Assembly: GCF_963082655.1 (NCBI RefSeq)
Contig: NC_081552.1
Coordinates: 97,019,592-97,083,591 of the forward strand
Origin: Stomoxys calcitrans
Lineage: Eukaryota > Arthropoda > Insecta > Diptera > Muscidae
Reading direction: 5' to 3'
DNA: 64,000 nt
The notes below the pieces were generated by a model. It ran no database searches. It saw only the letters and a program-made list of their open reading frames with translations, and was not told the DNA's origin. This document shows, piece after piece, positions 45,318 through 57,975 of this stretch (positions are counted from its first letter, which is position 1; every line of letters starts with the position of its first letter). Both the position numbers and the translations under genes were made by a program.

Positions 45318-46001
45318 TTATGTTTGCGAGAATGTCTCTGCCAGTGACTAGCACACAATTGCAATTATGTTCAAAACCATGGGTTTGCTTGGTATTATTT
45401 TGTTGTGTACTCAAATACTCACCCCTTTTTTATAGTAGGAGAGACACAAGAGAATAGTTATTGGTCGACACACAAGTAATCGTTTGCGGCTATCGAAGCA
45501 CTTTTGCAATTATAGAGGTGTTTCCGACAAAAAAAAATTACCTTTTCAGTAGGCGAAGCAGCTAAAGGGTTTACAATGAACAAAGTTAGATCCGTTCATT
45601 AATGCTACGTGTATGGATAATGTTTAATATGTTGCAGCGAAACGTTAGAAAGTTAGAATAAAAGATAAAGTTCGTGATAAATGTATTTTGTTTGTCGTAA
45701 AAAAGTTCCACACGTTTTATTTTTTTGCGTATACAAATACATATGCATCATGACTAATAGAATTCATACAACGTTAAAAATTTCTTAAGCAAAATCGGAT
45801 AAGAACTGCTCCATCAAGTCAAGATCATGGACCGATATGCCCCATTCACAACCCCAACTGACCTACACCAAGAGGAAGTATTTGTGCAAGATTTCAGGCG
45901 CTTACACGCAAAAAATAATTTGTTTCATATAAAAGAAATTTTTGCCAAGTAAACTTCTTTTCTGAAAAACCTTTGGTTTTGTTAAAGATAAAAGTACATA
46001 T
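45318..46001. repeat. Mixed interspersed repeats R5 (45400-45745), DINE remnant, and R4 (45901-46001)
   Basis: R5 matches 48225-48525: 'tttgcggctatcgaa-cacttttgc', 'ggcgaagcagct', 'aacaaagttag', 'gtattttgttt-tcgtaaa' and 'cgttttat'. 45780-45900 is an old DINE remnant ('aatcggataagaactgctcc', 'gaccgatatgcccc'). 45901-46001 is R4, interrupted by a DINE and resumed at 46998. I do not recognise R5; long terminal repeat remnants are possible. Confidence 0.5.
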
Positions 46002-46882
46002 TTTTATACCCTCCATAAGATGGGGGGTATACTAATTTCGTCATTCTGTTTGTAACTACTCGAAATATTCGTCTGAGACCCCACAAAGTATATATATTCT
46101 TGATCGTCACGACATTTTATGTCGATCTTGCCATGTCCGTCCGTCTGTCCGTCCGTCTGTCTGTCGAAAGCACGCTAACTTCCTAAGGAGTAAAGCTACC
46201 CGCTTGAAATTTTGCACAAATACATCTTATTAGTGCAGGTCGGTTGGTATTGTAAATGGGCCATATCGGTCCATGTTTTGATATAGCTGCCATATAAACC
46301 GATCTTGGGACTTGACTTCTTGAGCCTCTAGAGTGCGCAATTCTTATCCGATTGGAATGAAATTTTGCACAACGTGTTTTGTTATGATATCCAACAACTG
46401 TGCCAAGTATAGTTCAAATCGGTCCATAACCTGATATTGCTGCCATATAAACCGATCTTGGGTCTTGACTTCTTGAGCCTCTAGAGTGCGCAATTCTTAT
46501 CCGATCAGAATGAAATTTTGCACGACGTGTTTTGCTATGATATCCAACAACTGTGCCAAGTATAGTTCAAATCGGTCTATAACCTGATATAGCTGTTATA
46601 TAAACCGATCTTGGGTCTTGACTTCTTGAGCCTCTAGAGTGCACAATTCTTATCCGATTGGAATGAAATTTTGCACGACGTGTTTTGTTATGATCTTATT
46701 CGAATTGGCTGACATTTTACACAGGTCTCCAACATTAATAATATAATAATAGCAGAGCAAACCTTTTCTTATATCCTTTTTTGCCTAAGAAGAGATGCCG
46801 GGAGAAGAACTCGGCAAATGCGATCCATGGTGGAGGGTATATATGATTCGGCCCGGCCGAACTTAGCACGCTTTTACATGTT
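46002..46882 (+). mobile_element. DINE-1-like family A, internally deleted, nested in R4
   Basis: 5' end (CCTCCATAAGATGG, shortened), (GTCY)n at 46135-46165, three to four monomers, a deletion near 46694 and a 3' end ACGCTTTTACATGTT. R4 sequence on its left ('gataaaagtaca') continues on the right after the duplicated terminus ('tgcgataaattcttccaag'). Confidence 0.85.
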
Positions 46883-46997
46883 TCTTATATCTTTTTTGCC
46901 TAAGAGGAGATGCCGGGAAAAGAACTCGACAAATGCGATCCATGGTGGAAGGTATATAAGATTCGGCCCGGCCGAACTTAGCACGCTTTTACTTGTT
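46883..46997 (+). repeat. Duplicated DINE 3' terminus (~115 bp)
   Basis: This second 3' end, with 'cttatatcttttttgcc' and a full hairpin, ends ACTTGTT at 46997. It lies inside the same R4 insertion site, so the doubled end was inserted together or formed in place. Confidence 0.8.
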
Positions 46998-47097
46998 TGC
47001 GATAAATTCTTCCAAGAATTGTGACAAATTCGGGGTTTTCGTTGGTTTTTCTTTACTTATAAATTATATTAACGTCTGCTTATGTATACTTATATTC
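46998..47097 (+). repeat. R4 continuation
   Basis: 'cgataaattcttccaagaattgtgac' continues R4 past the insertion, then 'tttttctttacttataaa' and 'gcttatgtatacttatattc'. The last phrase also precedes the DINE at 37330. Confidence 0.6.
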
Positions 47098-47960
47098 TTT
47101 TTATACCCTCCAGCATAGGATGAGGGTATACAAATTTCGTCATTCTGTTTGTAACTCCTCGAAATATTCCTCTGAGACCCCATAAAGTATATATATTCTT
47201 GATCGTCATGACATTTTAAATCGATCTAGCCATGTCCGTCCGTCCGTCTGTCGAAAGCGCTCTAACTTTCGAAGGAGTGAAGCTAGCCGCTTGAAATTTT
47301 GCACGAATACTTCTCATTAGTGTAGGTCGGTTGGTATTGTAAATGGGCCATATCGGTCCATGTTTTGATATAGATGCCACTTAAACCGATCTTGCATATT
47401 GACTTCATGAGCCACTAGAGGGTCCATTTCTCACCCGATTTGGCTGAAATTCAGTACGGAATGTTTCGTTATCATTTTCAATAACTGTGATAAATATGGT
47501 TCAAATCGGCCCATAACCTGATATAGCTGCCATATAAACCGATCTTGAATCTTGACTTCTTGAGCAACTAGAGAGCGCAATTCTTTTCTGATTTGGCTGA
47601 ATTTGTACAACGATTTCTCTCATGACCTTCAACATACGTGTTAATTATAGTCTGAATGGGTCTATAGCCTGATACAGCTCCCATATGAACCGATCTCCCT
47701 TTTTGACTTCTTGAGTTCCCAAAGGGCGCAATTTTTGTTTGAATTGGCTGAAATTTTACACAACGGGTTCTATATTCAGTTTAATTATGGTGTGGATCAT
47801 CGGACCATAAGTTGATATAGCTCCAATATGATAGCAATTTTTTCATTTTATCATATGTTTGCTTAAAAAGAGATACCGGTAAAAGAACTAGGTAGATGCG
47901 ATCCATGGTGGAGGGTATATAAGATGCGGCCCGGCCGAACTTAACACGCTTTTACTTGTT
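47098..47960 (+). mobile_element. DINE-1-like family A, complete, diverged
   Basis: 5' end TTTATACCCTCCAGCATAGG, minimal (GTCY)n (47236-47252), about two diverged monomers, 3' region and a canonical hairpin with TTAACACGCTTTTACTTGTT. Divergence from the other copies suggests an older insertion. Confidence 0.85.
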
Positions 47961-48591
47961 AATTTTAAAATAGATTGAGCATATTGAAAAGGCTACCAAC
48001 GTTAATTTAATATTTAAACACAATTCTCAGCCAAATATATAAACAGATCTAAGTTGGCAATTCAAACTTTTCCAGAGTATATTTCGATTTATTTCGATGT
48101 TATGATACACAATCATATTAAAAACCTTCCATGTTGCTCTTATGATTTTTGTCATTGAAGTACGTATGGCGAAACTTTAAAAATTGTTTTTAAATCCGAG
48201 TTTATTATCTGCCCAACCTTTTTTATCCATCACTGGTCTCTCACTTTCTAGTAGGAAAGACTCATAAAAAATAATTATTGGTCCTGTGAACAAATAAACT
48301 TTTGCGGCTATCGAAACACTTTTGCCAACAAAATTAAGATACATTTACCGTGAGCGAAGTTGATCGAGGTTTCACAATAAACAAAGTTAGTTACATTCGA
48401 TAATACTACGTTTACGGATAACGTTTGATATGTTGAAGCGACGTGTTACAAAGTAACAATAAAGGAAAAACTTCGTAATAAAAGTATTTTGTTTACCGTA
48501 AAGATGTCGCAAACGTTTTATTTTTTTTGAGTGTAACCTTTCTCTTTCGAAAGTACGGGGGTTGCCTTTTATATTTCGGTATTAGAGACAA
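47961..48591. repeat. R4 flank, unassigned sequence and R5 copy 2 (48225-48525)
   Basis: 'gattgagcatattgaaaagg' matches 35915-35935. 48010-48220 matches nothing. 48225-48525 matches R5 at 45.4-45.7 kb over about 300 bp with many substitutions. No open frame is convincing. Confidence 0.5.
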
Positions 48592-50239
48592 AACAAGTAA
48601 AAGCGTGCTAAGTTCGGCCGGGCCGAATCTTATATACCCTCCACCATGGATCGCATTTGTCGAGTTCTTTTCCCGGCATCTCTTCTTAGGCAAAAAAGGA
48701 TATAAGAAAAGAGTTGCTCTGCTATTAAAACGATATCAAGATATGGTCCGGTTCGGACCACAATTAAATTATATGTTGGAGACCTGTGTAAAATTTCAGC
48801 CAATTCGTATAAGAATTGCGCACATTGCGGCTCACGAAGTAAAATAGACAGAACGATTTATATGGGATCTGTATCGGGCTATAGACCGATTCAGACCATA
48901 ATAAACACGTTTGTTGATGGTCATGAGAGGATCCGTCGTACAAAATTTCAGGCATATCGGATAATAATTGCGACTTCTAGGGGTCAAGAAGTCAAGATTC
49001 CAGATCGGTTTATATGGCAGCTATATCAGGTTATGAACCGATTTGAACCTTATTTGACATAGTTGTTGAAAGTAAAAATAAAATACGTCATGCAAAATTT
49101 CAGCCAAATCGGATAGGAATTGCGCCCTCTAGAAGCTCAAGAAGTCAAATCCCCAGATCTGTTTATATGACAGCTATATCAGGTTATGGACCGATTTCAA
49201 CCATACTTGGCACAGTTGTTGGATATCATAACGAAATACTTGGTGCCAAAAATTGATTCCAATCGGATTAGAATTGCGCACTCTAGAGGCTCAAGAAGTC
49301 AAGACCCAAGATCGGTTTATATGGCAGCTATATCAGGTTATAGACCGATTAAAACCAAACTTGGCACAGTTGTTGGGTATCATAACAAAACACGTCGTGC
49401 GAAATTCCATTTCAATCGGATAAGAATTGCGCCCTCTAGAGGCTCAAGAAGTCAAGACCCAAGATCGGTTTATATGGCAGCTATATCAGGTTATGAACCG
49501 ATTTGAACCATACTTATCACAGTTGTTGGACATAATAACAAAACATGTCGTGCAAAATTTCATTTCAATCGGATAAGAATTGCGCACGCTACAGGCTCAA
49601 GAAGTCAAGACCCAAGATCGGTTTATATGGCAGCTATATCAGGTTATGGACCGATTTGAACCATACTTGGCACACTTGTTGGATATAGTAACAAAACACG
49701 TCGTGCGAAATTCCATTTCAATCCGATAAGAATTGCGCCCTCTAGAGGCTCAAGAAGTCAAGACCCAAGATCGGTTTATATGGCAGCTATATCAGGTTAT
49801 AGACCGATTTGAACTGTACTTGGCACAGTTATTGGATATCATAGCAAAACACGTCGTGCAAAATTTCATTCCAATCTGATAAGAATTGCGCACTCTAGAG
49901 GCTCAAGAAGTCAAGACCCAAGATCGGTTTATATGGCAGCTATATCAAAACATGGACCGATATGGCCCATTTACAATACCAACCGACCTACACTAATAAG
50001 AAGTATTTGTGCAAAATTTCAAGCGGCTAGCTTTACTCCTTCGGAAGTTAGCGTGCTTTCGACAGACAGACGGACGGACGGACGGACGGACAGACGGACG
50101 GACATGGCTAGATCGACATAAAATGTCGCGACGATCAAGAATATATATACTTTATGGGGTCTCAGACGAATATTTCGAGTAGTTACAAACAGAATGACGA
50201 AATTATTATACCCCCCATCTTATGGTGGAGGGTATAAAA
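48592..50239 (-). mobile_element. DINE-1-like family A, complete, long
   Basis: Canonical 3' end, about seven 153-bp monomers, GGAC tract at 50063-50103 and 5' end at 50239. Its 5' end faces the 5' end of the next copy 32 bp away, making a divergent inverted pair. Confidence 0.9.
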
Positions 50240-50271
50240 AAAAATATTAATCACAGAAAATCGTTTTATTG

Positions 50272-51414
50272 TTTTTATACCCTCCACCATAAGATGGGGG
50301 GTATACTAATTTCGTCATTCTGTTTGTAACTACTCGAAATATTCGTCTGAGACCCCATAAAGTATATATATTCTTGATCGTCGTGACATTTTATGTCGAT
50401 CTAGCCATGTCCGTCCGTCTGTCCGTCCGTCCGTCTGTCTGTCGAAAGCACGCTAACTTCCGAAGGAGTAAAGCTAGCCGCTTGAAATTTTGCGCAAATA
50501 CTTCTTATTAGTGTAGGTCGGTTGGTATTGTAAATGGGCCATATCGGTCCATGTTTTGATATTGCTGCCATATAAACCGATCTTGGGTCTTGACTTCTTG
50601 AGCCTCTAGAGTGCGCAATTCTTATCCGATTGGAATGAAATTTTGCACGACGTGTTTTGTTATGATATACAACAACTGTGTCAAGTATGGTTTAAATCGG
50701 TTCATAACCTGATATAGCTGCCATATAAACCCATCTTGGGTCTTGAATTCTTGAGCCTCTAGAGGGCACAATTCTTATCCGATTTGAATGAATTTTTGCA
50801 CGACGTGTTTTGTTATGATATCCAACAACTGTGCCAAGTATGGTTGAAATCGGTCCATAACCTGATATAGCTGTCATATAAACAGTTCTGGGGATTTGAC
50901 TTCTTGAGCTTTTAGAGGGCGCAATTCCTATCCGATTTGGCTGAAATTTTGCATGACGTATTTTTATTACTTTCAACAACTGTGTCAAATAAAGTACAAG
51001 TCGGTTCATAACCTGATATAGCTGCCATATAAACCGATCTGGGATCCGATATGCCTGAAATTTTGTACGACGGATCCTCCCATGACCATCAACAAACGTG
51101 TTTATTATGGTCTGAATCGGTCTATAGCCCGATACAGATCCCAAATAAATCGTTCTCTCTATTTTACTTCGTGAGCCCCAATGGGCGCAATTCTTATACG
51201 AATTGGCTGAAATTTTACACAGGTCTCCAACATATAATTTAATTGTGGTCCGAACCGGACCATATCTTGATATCGTTTTAATAGTAGAGCAACTCTTTTC
51301 TTATATCCTTTTTTGCCTAAGAAGAGATGCCGGGAAAAGAACTCGACAAATGCGATCCATGGTGGAGGGTATATAAGATTCGGCCCGGCCGAACTTAGCA
51401 CGCTTTTACTTGTT
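50272..51414 (+). mobile_element. DINE-1-like family A, complete, with private deletion
   Basis: 5' end, (GTCY)n at 50408-50443, about three monomers, the deletion junction 'gatctgggatccgatatgcc' near 51045 shared with the 44.2-kb copy, and a canonical 3' end at 51414. Confidence 0.9.
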
Positions 51415-51725
51415 CAAAATTTTTTTGGGCACTATGATCGATCAGTACATATGACAGCTATATCCAAATATAGCGCGATCTCGGCCTTATTCGGTACGAA
51501 TGTCGAGGGTCCTAACCCAACTCATTGTGGCTCATTTCAGCAAAATCCATTAATGAATGCACCTTTTATGGGTCTTAAATCTTACATCGGGAGATCGGTT
51601 AGTAGGGCAGCTTTTGGATGAGTTTATAGCCAGTTTTGCTATCAGTACAACGCATGTGGATTTGCTGCTCCCTAGAGGCTTTCACCTATCACTGTTGTTG
51701 TATACTAAATGGTACTCAGTACATG
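51415..51725. repeat. Old DINE monomer remnants (B/A2-like)
   Basis: 'gacagctatatccaaatatag', 'ggtcctaacccaactcattgtggc' and 'tcgggagatcggttagtagggcagc' are decayed minus-orientation monomers without termini. Confidence 0.55.
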
Positions 51726-52301
51726 TGGCTATAAGTTACTATAAAATCTCTGGCGATTTAAGATAGACAATCATATTAGAAAGTCAATATCTATGTTTGT
51801 AAACAACTTTTTTTTTGCCCCACAGTCTTTTGTGAACTGTAGCCCTCCTATCCTATAGCATAGCAGATTGACACCACTCGTGCAGGACAAAAACTAATTT
51901 GTCTTATTTACGTAAGTTACATATTATAAATAGCTCATAATAAAAGCATGCCCTGAGCTAAGATTTACTCGGTAAGTAAGTTTTTATGAGCAAAAATTGC
52001 GACATTCTAATTATAATAGAAACAAAGCCAACAATGGAACCCCAAAACAAAATCACTTTATTTGTTCTAATCCCTGAAATTACTTTATTCGACAGAAAGA
52101 AGCACACTCACACACAACAATTAACATGGAGACGGAAATTCTAAACAAAAGGTAAAAACTTTTCAGTTTTTGGGTTTTATGTCATAACCAAAACTCTAAA
52201 CACATGTAATGATGTAGCTGTCTTTACATGTACAAGTGAAAAGTAAGTGCAAGAAAATATTTGTATATTTTTTCCTGCCTTAAATCTTCAACAGGAAGAG
52301 A
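51726..52301. other. Unassigned AT-rich spacer
   Basis: A ~575-bp stretch with no repeat match in this window, no long open frame and no recognisable motif. It is the longest stretch not explained by repeats and the best candidate for single-copy sequence. Confidence 0.45.
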
Positions 52302-53538
52302 AACAAGTAAAAGCGCGCTAAATTCGGCTGGGCCTGGAACGCACCACCATATTTTCTGTTAAAAATGTATACCAAATAAATTAAGTTAAAGGGCATAATT
52401 TTATTCTACATACCAAACTTCTCTCAAACCAGCAAAATTTAAAGTTTCTAGGAACCGAACAAGTATAATGGAGAAACCGTTTGAAATGGGAGGTGTATTA
52501 TGTTATAGACTGATTTAGACCGTATTTGGCATAGTTGTTGGAAAGCATAATAAAACATCACAAAAATTGCGGCTTGTAAGGACTCAAAAAATCAAATCGG
52601 GAGATCGGTTTATATGGGAGCCAACTCAGATTATGAACTGATTTGAACCGCACTTGGCACAGTTATTGGAAGTCATAACAGAACATTTCTGCAAAATTTT
52701 AGCCCAATCGGCTTCCAGCGGCATAAGTCGTTAAATCGGGAAATCGGTTTATATGGAAGCTATACCAGGTTATAAATCGATTTGGACATTACTTAGCATA
52801 GTCGTTGAAAGTCATAACAAAACACCACATGCAAAATTTCAGCCAAACCGGACAAAAATTGCGGCGTGTAAGGACTCAAGAAATCAAATTGGGAGATCGG
52901 TTTATATGGGAGCAAACTCAGATTATGAACTGATTTGAACCAGGGGCATAAGACGTCAAATTGGGAGATCGGTTTTTATGGGAGCTATACCAGGTTATAA
53001 ACCGATTTAGACATTACTTAGCACAGTCGTTGAAAGTCATAATAAAACACCACATGCAAAATTTCAGCCAAATCGGATAAAAATTCCAGCTTGTAACATA
53101 ACACAATCTTCAAAATTTTAGCTAAATCGGACAAAAATTGTGGCCTTAGAGGTTCAAGTTTTAAAATCGGGAGATCGGTTTATATGGGAGCTATAGCAGG
53201 TTATACACCGACTTTGACCGTACTTGCCACATGTATTGGAAGTCATAAAAGAACACCACTTGCAAGATTTTACCCAAATTTGAGAAAAATAGGTATTTTA
53301 AGGGCTCAAGAATTCAATTCGGGAGATCGGTTTAAATTGGAGCTTTACATCAATAATTAGTATCTGTACATCAATAGTTAGTATCTGTGTAAAATTTCAA
53401 GAAGCTAGCTACGCGTTTGACAACTAGATCGACTCAGAATCTCGAGACGATCAATGGGATCTTAGATCATAATTTCGAGGTGTTATAAACGGAATGGCTA
53501 GATTAATATACCCCCATCCTATGGTGGTGGGTATAAAA
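52302..53538 (-). mobile_element. DINE-1-like family A2, complete
   Basis: Reversed 3' end AACAAGTAAAAGCGCGCTAAATTCGGC with a decayed hairpin, and six to seven monomers (anchors at 52745 and 52898 are 153 bp apart; 52606 to 52745 is 14 bp short). The 5' end at 53538 (CCATCCTATGGTGGTGGGTA) has no expanded microsatellite. Confidence 0.8.
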
Positions 53539-53548
53539 ATACTATATA

Positions 53549-53762
53549 GTTTTTTATACCCACCACCGAAGGATGGGGGTATATTAAGTTAGTCATTTCG
53601 TTTGCAACACGATGAAATATCCATTTCCGACCCTATAAAGTATATATGTTCTTGATCGTTGTAAAAATAAGACGATCTGGCCATATCCGCTCGCCTGTCT
53701 GTTCAAAACACACTTCAGTTTTCAAAAATAGGGATATTGAGCTCAAACTTTGCACAGATTCT
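53549..53762 (+). repeat. DINE family B 5' terminus, tandem with next copy
   Basis: A ~214-bp 5' end ('tttttatacccaccaccgaagg' to 'caaactttgcacagattcttt') is followed immediately by another B 5' end. The two differ at many sites. This mirrors the 3'-end doublings of family A. Confidence 0.8.
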
Positions 53763-55560
53763 TTTTTATACCCACCACCGAAGGATGGGGGTATATTCAT
53801 TTTGTCATTCCGTTTGCAACGCATCGAAATATCCATTTCCGACCCTATAAAGTATATATACTCTTGATCAGCGTAAAAATCTAAGACGATTTAGACATGT
53901 CCGTCCGTCTGTCTGTTGAAATCACGCTACAGTCTTTAAAAATAGAGATATTGAGCTGAAATTTTGCACTGATTCTTTTTTTGTCCATAAGCAGGTTAAG
54001 TTCGAAGATGGGCTACATCGGACTATATCTTGATATAGCCCCCATATAGACCGATTCGCCGATTTAGGGTCTTAGGCCCATAAAAGCCACATTTATTATC
54101 CGATTTTGCTGAAATTTGGGACAGTGAGTTGTGTTAGGCCTTCGACATTCTTCGTCAATTTGGCTCAGATCGGTCCAGATTTGAATATAGCTGCCATATA
54201 GACCGATCCTCCGATTTAGGGTCTTAGGCCCATAAAAGCCACATTTACTCTCCGATTTTGCTGAATTTTGGGACATTGAGTTGTGTTAGGCCCTTCGACA
54301 ACCTCCGTCAATTTGGCTCAGATCGGTCCAGATTTGGATATAGCTGCCGTATAGACCGATCCACCGATTTGGGGTCTTAAGCCCATAAAAGCCACATATA
54401 TTATCCGATTTTGCTGAAATTTGGGACAGGAAGTTGTGTTAGACCCTTCGACTTCCTTCGTTAACTATGCCTAGATCGGTCCAGATTTGGATATAGCTGC
54501 CATATAGACCGATCCTCCGATTTCGTGTCTTAGGCCCACAAAAGCCATATTTATTATCCGATTTTGATGAAATTCGAGACAGTGAATTGTGTTAGGCCCT
54601 TCGACATCCTTCATCAATTTGGCCCAAATCGGTCCAGATTTCGATATAGCTGTCATATAGACCGATACTCCGATTTAGGGTCTTAAGCCCATAAAAGCCA
54701 CATTTATTATCCGATTTCGCTGAAATTTGGGACAGTGAATTGTCCTAGGCCCTCCGACATCTGTCTTGAATTTGGCCCAGATCGGTTCAGATTTGGATAT
54801 AGCTGCCGATATAGACCGATTTCATTTATTGTCCGATGTCGGTGAAATTCGGGACAGTGAGTTAAATTAAGCCCCTAGACATACTTTTGCAATATCGCAC
54901 AGATCGGTCCAGATTTGGATATAGCTGCCATATAGACCGATATCTAGGTTTTAGGTTTTGGGGCCATAAAAGACGCATTTATCGTCTGATGTCGCTGAAA
55001 TTTGAGACAGTGAGTTTAGTTAGGCGCTTCGACGTCCTTCTTCAATTTTGCCCAGATCGGTCTAGATTTGAATATAGCTGCCATATAGACCGATCTCTCG
55101 ATTTAAGGCTTTGGGCCCATAAAAGAGGCATTTATTGTCCGATTTCGCTTAAATTGCTTGGGACAGTGCTTTAAGTTAGGCTCTTCGACATTTTTATGCA
55201 ACTTGGCCCAAATCGGTCCAGATTTGGATATAGCTGCCATGTAGACCGATATCTCGATTTAAAGTCTTGGCCCCATAAAATTCGCATTTATAATCCGATA
55301 TCACTGAAGTTTGACAAAGTTTTATGTGAGGCTTTTCGACATCCGTGTCGTATATGTTTCAGATCGGTTTATTTTTAGATATATCTACTGTACTTATTAG
55401 TATTTGGTCCAAATCGGAACATATTTTAATATGACTGATATGGGACATATGAATTTTATGAATTTTTCACCGAATTTTGATGAAAGGTGGTTTACATATA
55501 TACCCGAGGTGGTAGCTATCCAAATTCGGGCCGGCCGAACTTAATGCCTTTTTACTTGTT
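53763..55560 (+). mobile_element. DINE-1-like family B, complete (~1.8 kb)
   Basis: 5' end TTTTATACCCACCACCGAAGG, then TTTCCGACCCTATAAAGTAT, very close to the corresponding part of Drosophila DINE-1 as I recall it. A short (GTCY)n lies at 53899-53917. Monomer anchors ('gaccgat') at 54201, 54354, 54507 and 54660 are exactly 153 bp apart, with about nine monomers in all. The 3' end has 'acatatatacccgagg', a hairpin and AATGCCTTTTTACTTGTT. Confidence 0.9.
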
Positions 55561-55945
55561 GTCCATAAGCAGGACATCTTTAGTTCGACGATGGACTACA
55601 TCGGACTTAACTGTTATAGCCCTTATATAGAACGATCTCTCAATTCTTGGATCCATAAAAGCCAAATTTATTATCCGATTTTGCTGAAATTCGTGACGGT
55701 GAGTTATGTTGGATCACTCGACATCCCTCTTAAATTTAGCCAATCGGTCCAGATTTGGATATAGCTGCCATATGGCGTTCGGGCCCATAAAAGGCGCATT
55801 TACTGTCTGAAGTCACCGAAATTTGACACAGTGAGTTGTGTTAGGCCCTCGACGACATTCTACAATTTAGCCCAGATCGGTCTAGATTTGGATATAGCTA
55901 CCATATAGACCTCTCTTTTGATCTTGGCGCCGTAAAAGGCGCAGT
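55561..55945 (+). mobile_element. DINE-1-like family B fragment
   Basis: It starts 'gtccataagcaggacatc' just inside a B 5' block and contains about two diverged monomers before breaking into family C. Confidence 0.7.
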
Positions 55946-56878
55946 ATTACCATTGTCGGTAAATAAGTCCTGTTTCATTTGAGCCCTATATTGTCGTGAT
56001 TGGTCTATATATCAATCAAATATGTATGTTAAATTCGTGCTCTACTCCTAAATACCTTTCATTTAAGCCCATAATTGACCTGGTAGGCGAAAATATGTAT
56101 TGTTTGAAGGGCGTTATGAGGCTGGGCGGGCACTCCACTTCGTTCTAAAAATAGGTATAAAACTCGTGCTTTACTCCCAAAAACCTTTCATTTGAGCCCC
56201 ATATTGATATGTTCGGGGAATAAGTGATTTGGGGCTTACCCACAAACACTTAGCCTCAAAACTGGATTATTTTTCTCAATTACCTTTCATTTGAGTCCCA
56301 CATTATCATGATGGGTCAAATAACCTATTTGAGGTGTTTTAAGGAGATTAAGCGCCACCTAAATACGCTTAACACAAATTTAATTGTAATTTTCCTAATC
56401 TTCTCCAAAACAGCTGTGCCCATTTGGGCGGCTCTTGAGGGTTGAAAAACCACCAATTACATGGACTTCATTTTTTTTTTCTAATCTACTCCCGAATACC
56501 TTCATTTGAGACCCATATTGACATAAACGTCCAATATGTCTGTCTAGGGGAGTTTTATGGTTGAAGCGGTCCGCTCGGTACATAGACACACAGCTCTCCA
56601 ATGCCTTTCATTTGATACCCATATTGTTTCGATCAGTCTAATTGATTCGGGCTAGTGTTTTTGGGTAACGGGGGAGGATCCGCCCCCTTCCGATATCAAA
56701 AAATTTTAACGCCTATTCCTCCTTCTTTCCTCCATTTTCGTAGTCTTCTCCAGAATAACTTCCATTTAAGTCCCATATTGTCATGATAGTCCAATAAACC
56801 AATTTTAGGTGGTTTTGGGGCTGGCCCGGCCCCCCACTTACATGGACCCAATTTTTAGTATGGCATTCGTGCTCATCT
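55946..56878 (+). repeat. Family C monomers
   Basis: About seven degenerate monomers (CTTTCATTTGAGCCCCATAT at 56186 and related). The short minus-strand frames here have no motif. Confidence 0.65.
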
Positions 56879-57975
56879 AATCGAGTCATCCCGTTTGTAA
56901 CATCTCAAAATATGGATCTAGGACCCCATAAAGTATATATATTTTTAAACGTCTCCAAATTCTGATTCGAACTAGCCATGTCCGTCGAAATCACAATAGC
57001 GGTCGAACGCGTAAAGCTGGCCGATAAAAATTTTGCATACATACTTTATATTGATGTAGGTCGTAGGGAATTGCGATACCGGTCTAGATTTGGATATAGC
57101 TCCCGTAATGGAATGGAATGGAAACCAAAAATTTTGTCCGATATGGATGAAATTTTGCGCATAGCGTTCTGTTATGACTTCCAACAACTATGCCAAGTAT
57201 GGTCCAAATCGGTCAAGAGAAACCGATCTCCCGATTTGCCTTCCTGAGCCCCGGGAAGCCGCAATTTTTGTCTGAGCTGGCTGAAACTTAGCATATAGTG
57301 TTTTGTTATTGCTTTTAACAACTGTGCCAAGTACGGTCTAAATCGGTCTATAACCTGATATAATTTTGGTTCGATTTGGCTGAAATTGTGCATATAGTGT
57401 TTTGTTGTGCCTTTCAACAACTGTGCCAAGTACGGGCAAAATCGCTCTTTAACCTGATATAGCTTCCATATAAACCGATCTCCCGATTATTGAGTCCTTA
57501 CGATCCCCAATTTTTGTCTGATTTGACTGAAATTTTGCACATTGTGTTCTATTATGACTTCCATGTGGTCTATAACGTGATATGTGACGTGATTTGTTCT
57601 GTTCCTAGAAGCTTCAGTTTTAGCTGGTATGACAGAAGTTTGGTATGTAGAGTAAAATTATAACCTACAACTTAATTTATTTTGTACAACGGCTTCTCCC
57701 ATGACCTTCAACATACGTGTTAAATATGGTCTGAATCAGTCTATAGCCTGATACAGCTCCCATATAAACCGATCTCTCTATTCTACTTCTTAAGACCCTA
57801 AAGGCCGCAATTCTTTCATGAATAGGCTGATATTTTACACAATGACTTCTACTACTACTATGGTTTACAATATTCAATTCAAGTACGGTCCCATTTTCTT
57901 TGGTAAAGAAGTAACTTCCAGTGTGATAGCGATTGTTCTTACTATTAAACCATGTTAAACTTTTGACAAAGAAGT
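56879..57975 (+). mobile_element. DINE-1-like family A2, termini lost
   Basis: It begins in the 5' block ('gtcatcccgtttgtaacatctc', 'accccataaagtatatatat'). Several A2 monomers follow, then the 3' region with 'catgaccttcaacatacg' and 'atacagctcccatataaacc'. It fades near 57975 without a hairpin. Confidence 0.7.

Noticed and set aside
45400..48525. A pair of LTRs (R5 copies at 45.4 and 48.2 kb) flanking a retrovirus-like element
   Set aside because: The copies are too diverged, have no TG...CA ends or primer site that I can see, and the sequence between them is R4 and DINEs with no gag-pol reading frame.
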